Shown here: piece after piece, positions 36,596-45,879 of the stretch
Numbering within the stretch: position 1 is the stretch's first letter
Layout: the number at the start of each line of letters is the position of its first letter
Assembly: GCF_000763375.1 (NCBI RefSeq)
Contig: NZ_JPSY01000003.1
Span: 186,001 to 250,000 of the forward strand
From: Microbacterium profundi
GTDB taxonomy: Bacteria; Actinomycetota; Actinomycetes; Actinomycetales; Microbacteriaceae
Direction of reading: 5' to 3'
Length of the DNA: 64,000 nucleotides
The notes under the pieces: generated by a model
What the model was told of the DNA's origin: nothing
The model's input: the letters and a program-made list of their open reading frames with translations, nothing else
The model's database searches: none
Made by a program: the position numbers and the translations under genes

Positions 36596-37510
36596 TCAGT
36601 GCACCCTGAGTGCGCCCGCCTGTACGCGCACCTCGAATGATGACACGTCACCCAGTTCCTCGCCGTCGACCTCGAAGGCCAGCGGCTGCTCGAGCTCGAC
36701 GCTGATGCGCTCAGCGGTCAGGTGACGAGTGGATTCGGTGCTGACCGCGGTCTCGTCACGAGTGAGCAGGCGACGGATGCCGTTGTCCCAGACGACTGAG
36801 CGCACGGTGTCGAGCCACTGCAGTGCGCCGTCGGCGCTCACCAGCAGCAGGTCGAGCAGACCGTCATCGAGCTTGGCGTCCGGCAGCAGGCGTACCCCGC
36901 CCTGCACCATGCCGCAGTTGCCGATCAGCAGGGTGTGACCGCGCACCTCCTGCGCGTCTCCCCCGTCCAGCGCGAGCGTGATCCCGGTCATCTCGGTGCC
37001 GGCCATGGCGCGGCCCATCGCCTCGACGTACGCGAGCCAGCCGGCGCGGTCCTTCAGATCGTCGTCCGTCTCCACGAGCATCTGCGCGTCGATGCCGAAT
37101 CCGACCATCACGGTGAAGGCGCGTTCCTCGCCGTTCATGCTCACCCAGCCGAGGTCGATCGTGCGGGGCTCGCCACGGCTGATCCGGGCCAACGCCGCGG
37201 GGATGTCGTCCAACGGCACCTCGAGGTTGCGGGCGAGCAGGTTGCCTGTGCCCTGAGGCACGATGCCGAGTACGACCTCTGTGCCGGCCAGCGCCTCGGC
37301 GACCGCACGCACGGTGCCGTCTCCGCCGACCGCGATCACGGTGCCGCATCCGGCGGCGACGGCTTCCTTCGCCATCCCGAGTCCAGGGTCGTCCTCGCTG
37401 GTCTCCCACCACTGCACGTCGCTGTCCAGCGCCTCAGCGACTGCCGATCGCAGTACGTCCTCATCGATCTTCGACGGGTTCCAGATGATGCCGATCTTCG
37501 TCGCTGTCAT
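36596..37510 (-). CDS. Diacylglycerol/lipid kinase family protein
   Basis: A 304-residue protein of the DAGK catalytic domain family. The nucleotide-binding segment AVGGDGTVRAVAEAL and the following VPQGTGNLLARNLEVPLDDI are diagnostic. The C-terminal beta-rich domain has LPDAKLDDGLLDLLLVSADG and EVDGEELGDVSS. Such enzymes phosphorylate diacylglycerol, sphingoid-like or other lipid hydroxyls; the substrate is not predictable. It lies 36 bp after glnE on the same strand and may be co-transcribed with glnA2-glnE. Confidence 0.88.
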   Translation of the reverse strand: MTATKIGIIWNPSKIDEDVLRSAVAEALDSDVQWWETSEDDPGLGMAKEAVAAGCGTVIAVGGDGTVRAVAEALAGTEVVLGIVPQGTGNLLARNLEVPLDDIPAALARISRGEPRTIDLGWVSMNGEERAFTVMVGFGIDAQMLVETDDDLKDRAGWLAYVEAMGRAMAGTEMTGITLALDGGDAQEVRGHTLLIGNCGMVQGGVRLLPDAKLDDGLLDLLLVSADGALQWLDTVRSVVWDNGIRRLLTRDETAVSTESTRHLTAERISVELEQPLAFEVDGEELGDVSSFEVRVQAGALRVH

Positions 37511-37546
37511 GTGCTCAGCCTGAGCCAGCGGAGGTGATTGCGCAAC

Positions 37547-40522
37547 TCAGCCGTAGAAGAGGTTCTCGAACGCTCGTCGAGCGCGTCTGGTGACGCCGAG
37601 ATAGTCCTCTTCCACGGCCGTGGCCGAGCCGTCCGGATAGCCGAGCAGATGGCCGAGTGCATCCAGTTCCCGACGGTCGGCCGGGAGCATGTCGGCGGTG
37701 TGCCCGGTGCGCAGCGTGATCGCGGAACGCAGCCGGCTGGCCAGCAGCCACGCCTCACGCAGCTTCTCCGCGTCGTCGGCCGGCACCAGCTCCGCATCCA
37801 CCGCCGCGTGAAGGGCGTCCAGAGTGGATGTCGTTCGCAGCGCAGGCACGGCGTGAGCGTGCTGCAGCTGCACGAGCTGAACCAGCCACTCGACGTCGCT
37901 GAGCGAACCCGGGCCCAGTTTGAGATGTCGATGGGGGTCGGCACCCTGGGGAAGCCGCTCCCCTTCGACGCGGGCCTTGATCCGCTTGATCTCGCGCAGC
38001 CCCTGCTGGTCGACCTGTTCCGGATAGCGGATGCTGTCTGCCAGACTCATGAACTTCGTGATCAGCTGCCCGCTGCCGGCGACGCCGCGTGCGCGCAGCA
38101 GCGCCTGAGCCTCCCACGACACGGACCAACGCCGGTAGTACTCCGTATACGCGGCGATCGATCGCACCACAGGGCCCTGGCGTCCCTCAGGACGCAGGTC
38201 GGCGTCGAGATCGAGTGGCACACGGTGGTCGGTCAGATGCTCGCGGAGGCCGGAGACCAGCTGCGTCGACAATGTCTGCGCGCGCTGCGGATCGATGCCG
38301 TTCGCGTCGTACACGTAGAGGATGTCGGCATCCGACCCGAAGCCCAGTTCGGCTCCGCCGAAACGCCCCATGCCGATGACGGCGAAGTCGAGGTCGTCGT
38401 CCTCCGCGGGCACCACCTCGCGCCGTACCGCACGCAGTCCTGCCTGAATGGTCGCGTCGGTGATCGCGGTGAGAGAGGTCGCGATCTCTTCGATCGTCAG
38501 CACATCGAGCACGGCGCCCATCGCCGTGCGGAGCAGCTCGCGGCGCCGCAGCGCACGGACCGCCTTCAGGGCGGGCGCCACCGACTTGTGCCTCGTCTGG
38601 ATCGCCCGAGCCTCTTCGTAGAGCTGAGACGCGGCGCGCGGGCGCAGCCGCTCGGGGCTGTCCAACCACGCGACAGACTCCGGGATCCACTCCATGAGCT
38701 CGCCGATGTACCGCGATGCCGAAAGCAGCCGCGTGAGGCTCTCGGCTGCGCCTGAGGAATCGCGCAGCATCCGGAGGAACCAGGAGGTGTCTCCCAGCCT
38801 CTCGCTGATCCTGCGGAAGGCGAGCAGCGCGTAGTCGGGGTCGCTGCCGTCGGCGAACCAGCGCACCATGATCGGCATGAGATGACGTTGGATCGTGACC
38901 TTGCGGCTGATCCCGGAGGTGAGCGCGCCGATATGACGCAGAGCGCCCGCGGCGTCGCGGAAGCCGATGGCGGCGAGACGATCATGAGCCTGCGCTGTCG
39001 AGAGCGTGCGCTCCTCTTCCGGCAGCGCGGCGACCGCGCTCAGCAGCGGTCGGTAGAACAGGCGGGTGTGGATGTCGCGCACCTCACGGCGCACACTCTC
39101 CCAGAGCGCCCAGATGCCGTCGCCGGTGTCGGCCAGTCCGGTGGCCCTGGAGAGGATGCGCAATCCGTCTGGCGTCCTCGGCATCAGATGCGTGCGGGAA
39201 AGCTCGCGCAGCTGCTGCCTGTGCTCCAGCAGCCGGAGCGTCCGGTAGTCGGATGCGAAGGTCGCGGCGTCCTCCCGGCCGATGTAGCCGCCCGCCACGA
39301 GAGCGTCCAGGCTCTCCAGGGTTCCTCGCGTACGCAGACTCGGATCGGTGAGACCGTGCACGAGCTGCAGAAGCTGCACGGTGAACTCGATGTCCCGCAA
39401 CCCGCCGACGCCGAGCTTGATCTGATGCGTGGCGTCTTCAGGACCGATGTGCTCAGTCACGCGCTCACGCATCCGCTGCACACTGTCGACGAAGTTCTCG
39501 CGAGCGGCGCTCGACCAGATCTTCGGCTGCACGGCCTCGATGTATGCGTCTCCGAGGCCGGCATCTCCTGCGAGTGGCCGAGCCTTGAGGAGGGCCTGGA
39601 ACTCCCAGCTCTTCGCCCACCGGTCGTAGTACGCGAGGTGCGAGCCGAGAGAGCGGACCAGCGCGCCCTGCTTGCCCTCCGGCCGGAGGTTCGCGTCGAC
39701 CTCCCACAGCGGAGGTTCGACCTCGACGCCCTCCAGCCCGCGCATCGTCTCGATCGCGAGCTTCGTGGCGATGTCGATCGAGCGTCCCTCTTCGAGGCGT
39801 TCTTCGTCTGCCGTGCCACCGACGAAGATCACATCGACGTCGCTCACATAGTTGAGTTCGCGTGCGCCGGCTTTACCCATCCCGATGATCGACAGGCGGG
39901 TGAGAGCGACCTCCTCGCGCGGACGGGTGACGGCGACCCTGGTGCGTGCGACAGCGAGCGACGCCTCCAGTGCCGCGCCGGCGGCATCCGCGAGCGCAGC
40001 GGACACCGCAGCGATCCGCAACGCGGGTTCGGGCGCTGACAGATCGACGGCGGCGATCTCCGCCAGCGAGCGGCGGTATGCGATCCGCAGCGCGACAACT
40101 GCGGAATCGTCCGCGATATCGGCGAAACCGTCCTTCGCGCCCACTGAGTCGAGCAGGCGTTCCTGCAGCGTTGCCGCGCTCGGCACGAGTGGTCCGACCT
40201 CGGTGAGCACGGACAGTTGGTCCGGATGCCGGAGGAAGAAGTCGGCCAGACCACTCGATGCGCCGAAGACGCGCCAGCAGACGCCACGGGCTTCCTCATC
40301 GCGCAGCACCCGCTTCAGTGCGTCAGGATCGCGGCGCGCGACCTTGAGCATCCCACCGGCAGCGCCGTCGGGATCGGCAGCGACGACGCCGTCGACAAGT
40401 GTCGAGCGTTCGATGCCGGTCAGCGTCGACAACTCGTCGAGCACCTCGGCGGCAGCACTCAGGCCGGTGAAGCCGACCCGTGCCAGTGACGACAGTGAAG
40501 AGGTGGAGCCCGATCGAGCCAT
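37547..40522 (-). CDS. glnE: Glutamine synthetase adenylyltransferase/deadenylylase
   Basis: A 991-residue bifunctional enzyme that adds AMP to, and removes it from, the regulatory tyrosine of GlnA. Two nucleotidyltransferase domains are visible, each followed by a helical GlnD-PII-sensing-type region. The N-terminal one has IIGMGKAGARELNYVSDVDV and the C-terminal one has FAVIGMGRFGGAELGFGSDADILYVYD-type residues (Gly-Ser and two Asp). The length matches actinobacterial GlnE. It follows glnA2 by 4 bp, the conserved actinobacterial order, and its likely target GlnA is encoded nearby. Confidence 0.95.
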   Translation of the reverse strand: MARSGSTSSLSSLARVGFTGLSAAAEVLDELSTLTGIERSTLVDGVVAADPDGAAGGMLKVARRDPDALKRVLRDEEARGVCWRVFGASSGLADFFLRHPDQLSVLTEVGPLVPSAATLQERLLDSVGAKDGFADIADDSAVVALRIAYRRSLAEIAAVDLSAPEPALRIAAVSAALADAAGAALEASLAVARTRVAVTRPREEVALTRLSIIGMGKAGARELNYVSDVDVIFVGGTADEERLEEGRSIDIATKLAIETMRGLEGVEVEPPLWEVDANLRPEGKQGALVRSLGSHLAYYDRWAKSWEFQALLKARPLAGDAGLGDAYIEAVQPKIWSSAARENFVDSVQRMRERVTEHIGPEDATHQIKLGVGGLRDIEFTVQLLQLVHGLTDPSLRTRGTLESLDALVAGGYIGREDAATFASDYRTLRLLEHRQQLRELSRTHLMPRTPDGLRILSRATGLADTGDGIWALWESVRREVRDIHTRLFYRPLLSAVAALPEEERTLSTAQAHDRLAAIGFRDAAGALRHIGALTSGISRKVTIQRHLMPIMVRWFADGSDPDYALLAFRRISERLGDTSWFLRMLRDSSGAAESLTRLLSASRYIGELMEWIPESVAWLDSPERLRPRAASQLYEEARAIQTRHKSVAPALKAVRALRRRELLRTAMGAVLDVLTIEEIATSLTAITDATIQAGLRAVRREVVPAEDDDLDFAVIGMGRFGGAELGFGSDADILYVYDANGIDPQRAQTLSTQLVSGLREHLTDHRVPLDLDADLRPEGRQGPVVRSIAAYTEYYRRWSVSWEAQALLRARGVAGSGQLITKFMSLADSIRYPEQVDQQGLREIKRIKARVEGERLPQGADPHRHLKLGPGSLSDVEWLVQLVQLQHAHAVPALRTTSTLDALHAAVDAELVPADDAEKLREAWLLASRLRSAITLRTGHTADMLPADRRELDALGHLLGYPDGSATAVEEDYLGVTRRARRAFENLFYG

Positions 40523-40526
40523 CGGC

Positions 40527-41864
40527 TCAGAGAAGCTCGAGGTTGCTCTTCAGCTCGAACGGGGTGACCTGGCCGCGGTAGGCCTCCCACTCCTTGCGCT
40601 TGTTGAGCAGCACGTAGTTGAACACCTGCTCGCCGAGCGTTTCGGCGACGAGCTCGGATGACTCCATGTACTCGAGGGCGTGGTCGAGGCTGGCGGGCAG
40701 TGAGGAGTAACCGAGCGCGCGGCGCTCAGCGTCGCTCAGCGACCACACGTTGTTCTCGGCCTCGGGCGGCAGCTCGTACTCCTCCTCGATGCCTTTGAGG
40801 CCGGCGGCGAGCAGCAGCGCGTACGCGAGATACGGGTTGGCTGCCGAGTCGAGGCCCCGGTACTCGACACGCGAGGACTGGCTCTTGTGCGGCTTGTACA
40901 TCGGCACGCGGATGAGGGCGGAGCGGTTGGTGTGGCCCCAGGTCACGAAGCTGGGCGCCTCGTCGCCGCCCCACAGCCGCTTGTAGGAGTTCACGAACTG
41001 GTTCGTGACGGCGGCGATCTCGTTGGCGTGCTTGAGCAGGCCTGCGATGAAATGCCGCCCCGTCTTGGAGAGCTGGTACTGGGCGCCTTCCTCCCAGAAG
41101 GCGTTCTGGTCGCCTTCGAACAGCGACATGTGCGTGTGCATGCCGCTGCCGGGCTGGTCGCTCATCGGCTTCGGCATGAACGTCGCGTACACGCCCTGCT
41201 CGATCGCGACCTCCTTGACGACCGTGCGGAACGTCATGATGTTGTCGGCCATCGTGAGTGCGTCCGCGTAGCGCAGGTCGATCTCGTTCTGACCCGGCCC
41301 GCCCTCGTGGTGGCTGTACTCGACGGAGATGCCCAGGTCTTCCAGCATCCGCACCGAGCGTCGGCGGAAATCGTGCGCCGTCCCGCCGGGCACGTTGTCG
41401 AAGTATCCTGCGGAGTCGACGGGAACAGGGCCCTCGGGCCCGATCACCGATGACTTGAGCAGGTAGAACTCGATCTCGGGGTGAGTGTAGAACGTGAAGC
41501 CGGCGTCGGCGGCCTTGGCGAGCGTGCGCTTGAGCACGTGCCGCGGGTCGGCGACGGCGGGCTGGCCGTCAGGGGTGGTGAGATCGCAGAACATGCGGGC
41601 GGTCGGGTCGACCTCGCCGCGCCACGGCAGCGTCTGGAAGGTCGTCGGGTCGGGCTGCGCGAGCAGGTCGGACTCGTACGTGCGAGTGAGGCCCTCGATC
41701 GCGGAGCCGTCGAATCCGATCCCCTCGGCGAACGCGCCCTCGACCTCGGCGGGAGCGATGGCCACGGACTTCAGCGTGCCGATCACGTCGGTGAACCACA
41801 GGCGCACGAACTTCACGCCGCGTTCTTCGATCGTGCGCAGCACGAAGTCTCGCTGCTTGTCCAT
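40527..41864 (-). CDS. glnA2: Glutamine synthetase type I, GlnA2 group
   Basis: A 445-residue glutamine synthetase of the GlnA2 (GSI-alpha-like) type, starting MDKQRDFVLRTIEERGVKFV at 41864; an ATG two codons upstream is also possible. Motifs are FDGSAIEGL, HPEIEFYLL, KPMSDQPGSGMHTHMSLFEG and NRSALIRVPMYKP. The loop region reads EEYELPPEAENNVW, so a tyrosine stands near the adenylylation position, but the surrounding residues differ from GlnA. In mycobacteria GlnA2 is non-essential and its role is debated. It is directly upstream of glnE, 4 bp away, and so probably co-transcribed. Confidence 0.92.
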   Translation of the reverse strand: MDKQRDFVLRTIEERGVKFVRLWFTDVIGTLKSVAIAPAEVEGAFAEGIGFDGSAIEGLTRTYESDLLAQPDPTTFQTLPWRGEVDPTARMFCDLTTPDGQPAVADPRHVLKRTLAKAADAGFTFYTHPEIEFYLLKSSVIGPEGPVPVDSAGYFDNVPGGTAHDFRRRSVRMLEDLGISVEYSHHEGGPGQNEIDLRYADALTMADNIMTFRTVVKEVAIEQGVYATFMPKPMSDQPGSGMHTHMSLFEGDQNAFWEEGAQYQLSKTGRHFIAGLLKHANEIAAVTNQFVNSYKRLWGGDEAPSFVTWGHTNRSALIRVPMYKPHKSQSSRVEYRGLDSAANPYLAYALLLAAGLKGIEEEYELPPEAENNVWSLSDAERRALGYSSLPASLDHALEYMESSELVAETLGEQVFNYVLLNKRKEWEAYRGQVTPFELKSNLELL

Positions 41865-41874
41865 TCCCATATGC

Positions 41875-42135
41875 CTAGTGCTTCCCGTCCGCGTCAGTCG
41901 CCTTGCGCACGTCGGTCGCCTTGCGCCAGTCCTCGTCGATGGCTTCTTCCACTGCCCATGCTTCGGAGCGCGCACGAATCATCTCAAGCGCGTTGGCTGC
42001 GGCCTCTGCGGTGTCGAAGGGACCGATTCGGTCGACCGCGGGGGACTCGTAGCCGTGCTCAACCTGGCCAGTATTGGTGTTGTACCAGTACTTGCGCTCC
42101 CCGCTGGACATGTATGAATCTTCACCGTGAGACAT
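41875..42135 (-). CDS. Small SPOR-domain-like protein
   Basis: An 86-residue protein conserved beside glnA2/glnE-type loci in actinobacteria. The core KYWYNTNTGQVEHGYESPA and RIGPFDTAEAAANALEMI resembles the short SPOR-like domain proteins. The C-terminus is charged and helical. The ATG at 42135 follows AAGGGAG. It ends 11 bp before glnA2 on the same strand, so it may lead that transcript. Function unknown. Confidence 0.75.
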   Translation of the reverse strand: MSHGEDSYMSSGERKYWYNTNTGQVEHGYESPAVDRIGPFDTAEAAANALEMIRARSEAWAVEEAIDEDWRKATDVRKATDADGKH

Positions 42136-42190
42136 GGCAGCTCCCTTCGTAAGCTTCTGTCACGATCCTACTGTCGTCCCGGGCGCTCGC

Positions 42191-42196
42191 TAGGCT
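42191..42196 (+). promoter_or_regulatory. Leaderless-type -10 element (TAGGCT) of ppgK
   Basis: TAGGCT ends 7 bp before the ATG at 42204, and no ribosome binding site is present. This fits a leaderless start. Confidence 0.55.
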
Positions 42197-42203
42197 ATTG
42201 AGC

Positions 42204-42962
42204 ATGGCAAAAGCGATCGGCGTCGACATCGGCGGCACAGGCATCAAAGCAGGCATTGTCAACCTCAAGAAGGGTGCGCTCGATTCGGATCGCGTCCGGG
42301 TGGACACACCCAAGGGCGCAGCGCCTGAAGACGTGCTCAAGGCCGTCAACGAGGTGCTCGACACGCTCGAAGTACGGGATTCGGATCTTCCTCTCGGCGT
42401 GGCCTTCCCCGCGATCGTGAAGAACGGCAAGACCCTGTCTGCAGCGAACGTCTCCGAGAAGTGGATCGGCTTCGAGGCCGAGAAGTTCTTCGAGGACGGT
42501 CTCGGCCGTCACATCACCTTCGTGAACGACGCGGATGCCGCCGGCGTCGCCGAGGTGCGACACGGTGCTGCGCGAGACGTCGACGGCCTCACGATCCTCG
42601 CCACGCTCGGCACCGGCATCGGCTCGGCGTTCCTTTACGACGGCGTGCTGCTGCCGAACACGGAGCTCGGGCACCTGCTCTACAACGGCACGACCATCAA
42701 GGACGCCTCCATCGAGACGTGGACGGCGTACTCGGCGATGGAGCGCGAGAAGCTGTCCTGGGAGGACTGGTCGGCGCGCCTGCAGGTGTTCTTCTCGCAC
42801 GTCGAGTTCCTGTTCAGCCCTGATCTGTTCGTCGTCGGCGGAGGCGTGTCCAAGCACCCGGAGAAGTTCATCCCGCTGCTCGAACTGAACACGCCGATCA
42901 TCCCGGCCATCCACCGCAACTCGTCGGGAATCATCGGCGCCGCCTCGCTCGCAGCCGACTGA
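42204..42962 (+). CDS. ppgK: Polyphosphate glucokinase
   Basis: A 252-residue ROK-family sugar kinase that phosphorylates glucose with polyphosphate (and usually ATP), typical of actinobacteria. The phosphate motif is GVDIGGTGIKAGIV and the adenosine/catalytic region is LATLGTGIGSAFL. The segments VNDADAAGVAE (catalytic Asp) and ELGHLLYNG are also present. It belongs to the shorter PpgK group and lacks the ROK zinc-finger motif. A TTG two codons upstream is in frame, but the ATG at 42204 fits the promoter. It is followed by a hairpin and by rnpB on the other strand. Confidence 0.92.
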   Translation: MAKAIGVDIGGTGIKAGIVNLKKGALDSDRVRVDTPKGAAPEDVLKAVNEVLDTLEVRDSDLPLGVAFPAIVKNGKTLSAANVSEKWIGFEAEKFFEDGLGRHITFVNDADAAGVAEVRHGAARDVDGLTILATLGTGIGSAFLYDGVLLPNTELGHLLYNGTTIKDASIETWTAYSAMEREKLSWEDWSARLQVFFSHVEFLFSPDLFVVGGGVSKHPEKFIPLLELNTPIIPAIHRNSSGIIGAASLAAD

Positions 42963-42964
42963 CA

Positions 42965-43008
42965 CTTCGACAGGCTCAGTGACCGTTCGGTTGCTGAGCC
43001 TGTCGAAG
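42965..43008. terminator. Interspersed-repeat hairpin between ppgK and rnpB
   Basis: CTTCGACAGGCTCAG (42965-42979) pairs perfectly with CTGAGCCTGTCGAAG (42994-43008) around a 14-base loop. It lies just past the ppgK stop and just past the rnpB 3' end, so it could end both. The same core occurs at 15323 (inside parE), 32409 and 43249 (inside rnpB). Confidence 0.75.
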
Positions 43009-43010
43009 CA

Positions 43011-43405
43011 CGAATGGGCCGGCCTGTACGCCGGGTTCTGTTCCGGGGCCTCTCTCGAGGGATCCCTTCGACGGCCATCTCTCTCGGCGACACGTTGCCG
43101 TGCCGCTCCAGCGGTCTACCCGAGGACTCGGCGAGCCGCGTCAACATCCTCTGTCTGACCTTGCTCCGGACGAGGTTTACCTGGCGGGTCATGTCACCAT
43201 GACCCCCGGTGGTCTCTTACACCACCCTTTCACCCTTACCGCTTCGACCCCTTCGACAAGCTCAGGGATCGACGCGGCGGTCTACTCTCTGTGGCACTTT
43301 CTCGCGGATTGCTCCGGGTGGGTGTTACCCACCATCCTGCCCTGTGGAGCCCGGACGTTCCTCGGTGCGGTCTCCCGCAACGCGGCCGTCCAGCCGACCC
43401 ATTCG
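43011..43405 (-). ncRNA. rnpB: RNase P RNA (type A)
   Basis: The RNA component of RNase P, which matures tRNA 5' ends. Read on the minus strand it has the conserved GAGGAACGTCCGGGCTCCAC near the 5' end, GGTGGGTAACACCCACC, and the universal AGTGCCACAGAGAGTAGACC. The 3' segment is AACCCGGCGTACAGGCCGGCCC. The P1 helix is visible: the 5' end CGAATGGGTCGGC pairs with the 3' end GCCGGCCCATTCG. Length is about 395 nt and the ends are approximate. A variable hairpin, probably P12, is formed by a copy of the interspersed repeat at 43249-43273. Confidence 0.95.
43249..43273. repeat. Interspersed-repeat variant inside rnpB
   Basis: CCCTTCGACAAGCTCAGGGA at 43249-43268 is a variant of the CTTCGACAGGCTCAGGGA element. 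In the RNA it lies in a hairpin closed by TCGATCCC pairing with GGGGTCGA, probably the P12 apex. Confidence 0.7.
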
Positions 43406-43415
43406 CACGTTCAGT

Positions 43416-45110
43416 CTACTTCTCCGCGGTCTGCACGATTCGCAGATCAAGCGGCACATCGATCGGGAATTCGCCGAACAGACGCCGGGTGGCCACGGCC
43501 GCCGCCTTGCGCACGGCCTCGGCCGCGGCATCCGCCGACTCGGCCGGCACATGCAGGATCACCTCGTCGTGCAGGAAGAACGCCAGATGCGCATTGCGAG
43601 CGAAGGGACCGGATGCCGCGGCCGCCGTCGTCGCTTCGGGAAGGCTGCGCAGCCGATGACGGATCTCCGCCAGCCAGATCAGCGCCCACTCGGCTGCGGT
43701 GCCCTGCACCACGAAGTTGCGGGTGAAACGGCCGCGCTCGCGCGCACTCTGCCGCGCGCGCTTCACCTCGACCGGATCGGCGTCGGCGCCGCTGGCCTCG
43801 CTCTGCGCCGCCTGCCATGCGGCATCGGGGTGAGGCGAGGAACGGCCGAGGTTCGTCGACACGACACCGCCGTCCTCTCCTGTGCGCGCCGCGTCGTCCA
43901 CGAGGCGCATCGCCCGCGGATAGACCTTGCGCAGTCGCGGAACCAACCGACCGCTGTCGCCCGTCGTCGCTCCGTACATCGCTCCGAGCACCGCGTACTT
44001 CGCCTCTTCGCGCGTCGCCACCGCCCCTGATGCGACGACACCCGCATACAGATCGCGACCGCGCGCCGCCTCTGCCATGGCCTTGTCGCCGGCCATCGCC
44101 GCCAGCATGCGCGGCTCGAGCTGGGCGACATCCGCGACGACCAGCATCCAGCCCTCGTCCGCCTGCACCGCAGGGCGGAGGATCCGCGGGATCTGCAGCG
44201 CTCCCCCACCCGACGACGCCCAGCGGCCGGTGACGACCCCTCCGGGGATGTACACGGGACGGAATCGGCCGGCGTGCACCCATTCCGACAACCACGCCCA
44301 GCCGTTCGCGCTCAGAAGGCGCGAGAGCTTCTTGTACGCCAGCAGAGGCTCGATCACCGGGTGCGTGACCTCGCTCAGCTCCCATTGGCTCGTCGATTCG
44401 ACGTTCACGCCCACACGGTGCAGGGCTCGGAGGAGTTTCACGTGACTGTCCAGATGGAGCTGAGGGTCACCGAGGTGGAAGCGCACCTTCTCTGCGAGCT
44501 CGGCCATGCGGGCGGGCTGTCCGCCGCCCGGCTGCCGCGGACCGAGCACGTCGACGAGGATGCGGTCGTGCGCCTCGCCATCCCACGGCAGTCCGCCCGC
44601 TCGCATCTCCTCGGCGATCAGCCCGCCGGCGGATTCTGCCGCGCACAGCAGCGGCAGTCGCCCCGTCTTGTCAGCGGCGATCACGCGGCACTGCTCGCGG
44701 TACTGCTCGAGGAGGTCGTCCACGGAATCGCCGGAGGGCCGCGCGAGCAGGTCGAACAGCGCCGGTTCTCCGGCATCGGGTTCGCGAGGAAGCCAGTCCT
44801 CCGACGGTGCGAGCGGGCGTGCGACACGATCGGTGTCTCGAAGGATCGCATGGCACAGCAGCAGGTCATGCGACCTCGTCAGGAAGACGCCGGCCGCCAG
44901 CATCCGGGGATACAGCTCTCTCGCGCTGCGGATCACCCAACGCGGCGATCTGCTCTGCTCGACCCCGCGCACCCAATCGACGAGGTCAGAACCCGCGAGC
45001 TCTGCACGTTCTCGTTCTTCGCCGCCGGGGTCGAGCTCGATGGCGACGTAGTCACCGCCGCCGGCGGACGCCAGCAGAAATCTCGCGTCCGATGCGGACG
45101 CCGCCTTCAC
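43416..45110 (-). CDS. DNA polymerase I-like protein (bifunctional 3'-5' exonuclease/DNA polymerase family)
   Basis: A 564-residue family A polymerase-like protein, shorter than PolA (about 880) because the 5' nuclease is missing and the exonuclease-like N-terminus is reduced. Polymerase motif A reads VVADVAQLEPRMLAAMAGD (normally DYSQIELR). The O-helix motif B is REEAKYAVLGAMYGATTG, and motif C is FFLHDEVILHVP (usually VHDE). Replacement of Tyr/Ser in motif A means activity is uncertain. It starts at a GTG overlapping the upstream zinc-ribbon gene by 4 bp (GTGA). Its role is probably an auxiliary repair polymerase, inferred from family knowledge. Confidence 0.88.
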   Translation of the reverse strand: MKAASASDARFLLASAGGGDYVAIELDPGGEERERAELAGSDLVDWVRGVEQSRSPRWVIRSARELYPRMLAAGVFLTRSHDLLLCHAILRDTDRVARPLAPSEDWLPREPDAGEPALFDLLARPSGDSVDDLLEQYREQCRVIAADKTGRLPLLCAAESAGGLIAEEMRAGGLPWDGEAHDRILVDVLGPRQPGGGQPARMAELAEKVRFHLGDPQLHLDSHVKLLRALHRVGVNVESTSQWELSEVTHPVIEPLLAYKKLSRLLSANGWAWLSEWVHAGRFRPVYIPGGVVTGRWASSGGGALQIPRILRPAVQADEGWMLVVADVAQLEPRMLAAMAGDKAMAEAARGRDLYAGVVASGAVATREEAKYAVLGAMYGATTGDSGRLVPRLRKVYPRAMRLVDDAARTGEDGGVVSTNLGRSSPHPDAAWQAAQSEASGADADPVEVKRARQSARERGRFTRNFVVQGTAAEWALIWLAEIRHRLRSLPEATTAAAASGPFARNAHLAFFLHDEVILHVPAESADAAAEAVRKAAAVATRRLFGEFPIDVPLDLRIVQTAEK

Positions 45111-45838
45111 AGGCCTGATTCGTCGGTGCGCACCAGGATGGCGCCGCACTCAGGGCACGACACGACCGCGTCGGGCGCGGCCTGGCGGACCTCTTTGAGG
45201 TGTGTTCCCGACAACATCATGCGGCAGCCCTCGCACGTGCCCCGGAGCAGCAGACCGACACCGATGCCGCGCGAGGCGCGACGATCGTAGTCCGCGACCA
45301 GCTCTGCAGGCATGTCTGCGGTGATCGCAGCGCGATCGCGGGTCAGGTGTTCGACCTCGGTCGCGGCAGCCGCCACCGCGGCCTTCGCCTGCGTGGTGAG
45401 CTCGGTTCCCTCTGCCGTGGTCACGTCGATGAGCGCCTGTTGCGTGGCGACGGCAGCCTCGGCTTCTTCCACGCGCGACATGACCTCGAGCTCCATGTCC
45501 TCGAGGTCGCTGACGCGCTTGGCGAGGCTCGCGAGCTCGTGCTCGAGGGCCTGGGCGTCTTTCGCGTTCGAGGACGCAGCCAACCGCTCCGTGTCGCGAG
45601 TGCGGCGCTGCTCGACGAGCTTCACGTCGGATTCCAACCGGGCGAGCTCCGTGCGAGCGTCGTCACGTGCACCCGTCAGGATCGTCAGCTCTCGAAGCTG
45701 CTCCTGGCGCTCCTTCGCGAGCTCGTTGATGCGGGGGCCCTGCGCCGGCGTCGTGCGCGCGCGCTCGGCCTGCTGGATGCGGCGATCCAGGTCGGCGACG
45801 TCGAGAAGGAGGCGCTGATGCTCGGGGGTGGCGTTCAC
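45107..45838 (-). CDS. Coiled-coil protein with C-terminal C4 zinc ribbon
   Basis: A 243-residue protein of the actinobacterial C4-type zinc-ribbon family. Residues 5-175 form a long antiparallel coiled coil rich in Ala, Arg and Glu, followed by the zinc site GTCEGCRMMLSG and VSCPECGAILV (two CxxC pairs). Similar proteins from other bacteria are thought to bind nucleic acid or act as chaperone-like factors, without a proven role. Its stop overlaps the PolA-like start, so the two are co-translated. Confidence 0.88.
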   Translation of the reverse strand: MNATPEHQRLLLDVADLDRRIQQAERARTTPAQGPRINELAKERQEQLRELTILTGARDDARTELARLESDVKLVEQRRTRDTERLAASSNAKDAQALEHELASLAKRVSDLEDMELEVMSRVEEAEAAVATQQALIDVTTAEGTELTTQAKAAVAAAATEVEHLTRDRAAITADMPAELVADYDRRASRGIGVGLLLRGTCEGCRMMLSGTHLKEVRQAAPDAVVSCPECGAILVRTDESGL

Positions 45839-45879
45839 ATCTCCAACTTACCCGCGCCCGTGGACATCCGACGATCGCG

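Noticed and set aside
43100..43726. Open frame across rnpB
   Set aside because: The region is clearly RNase P RNA with P1 pairing and universal motifs; the frame is accidental.
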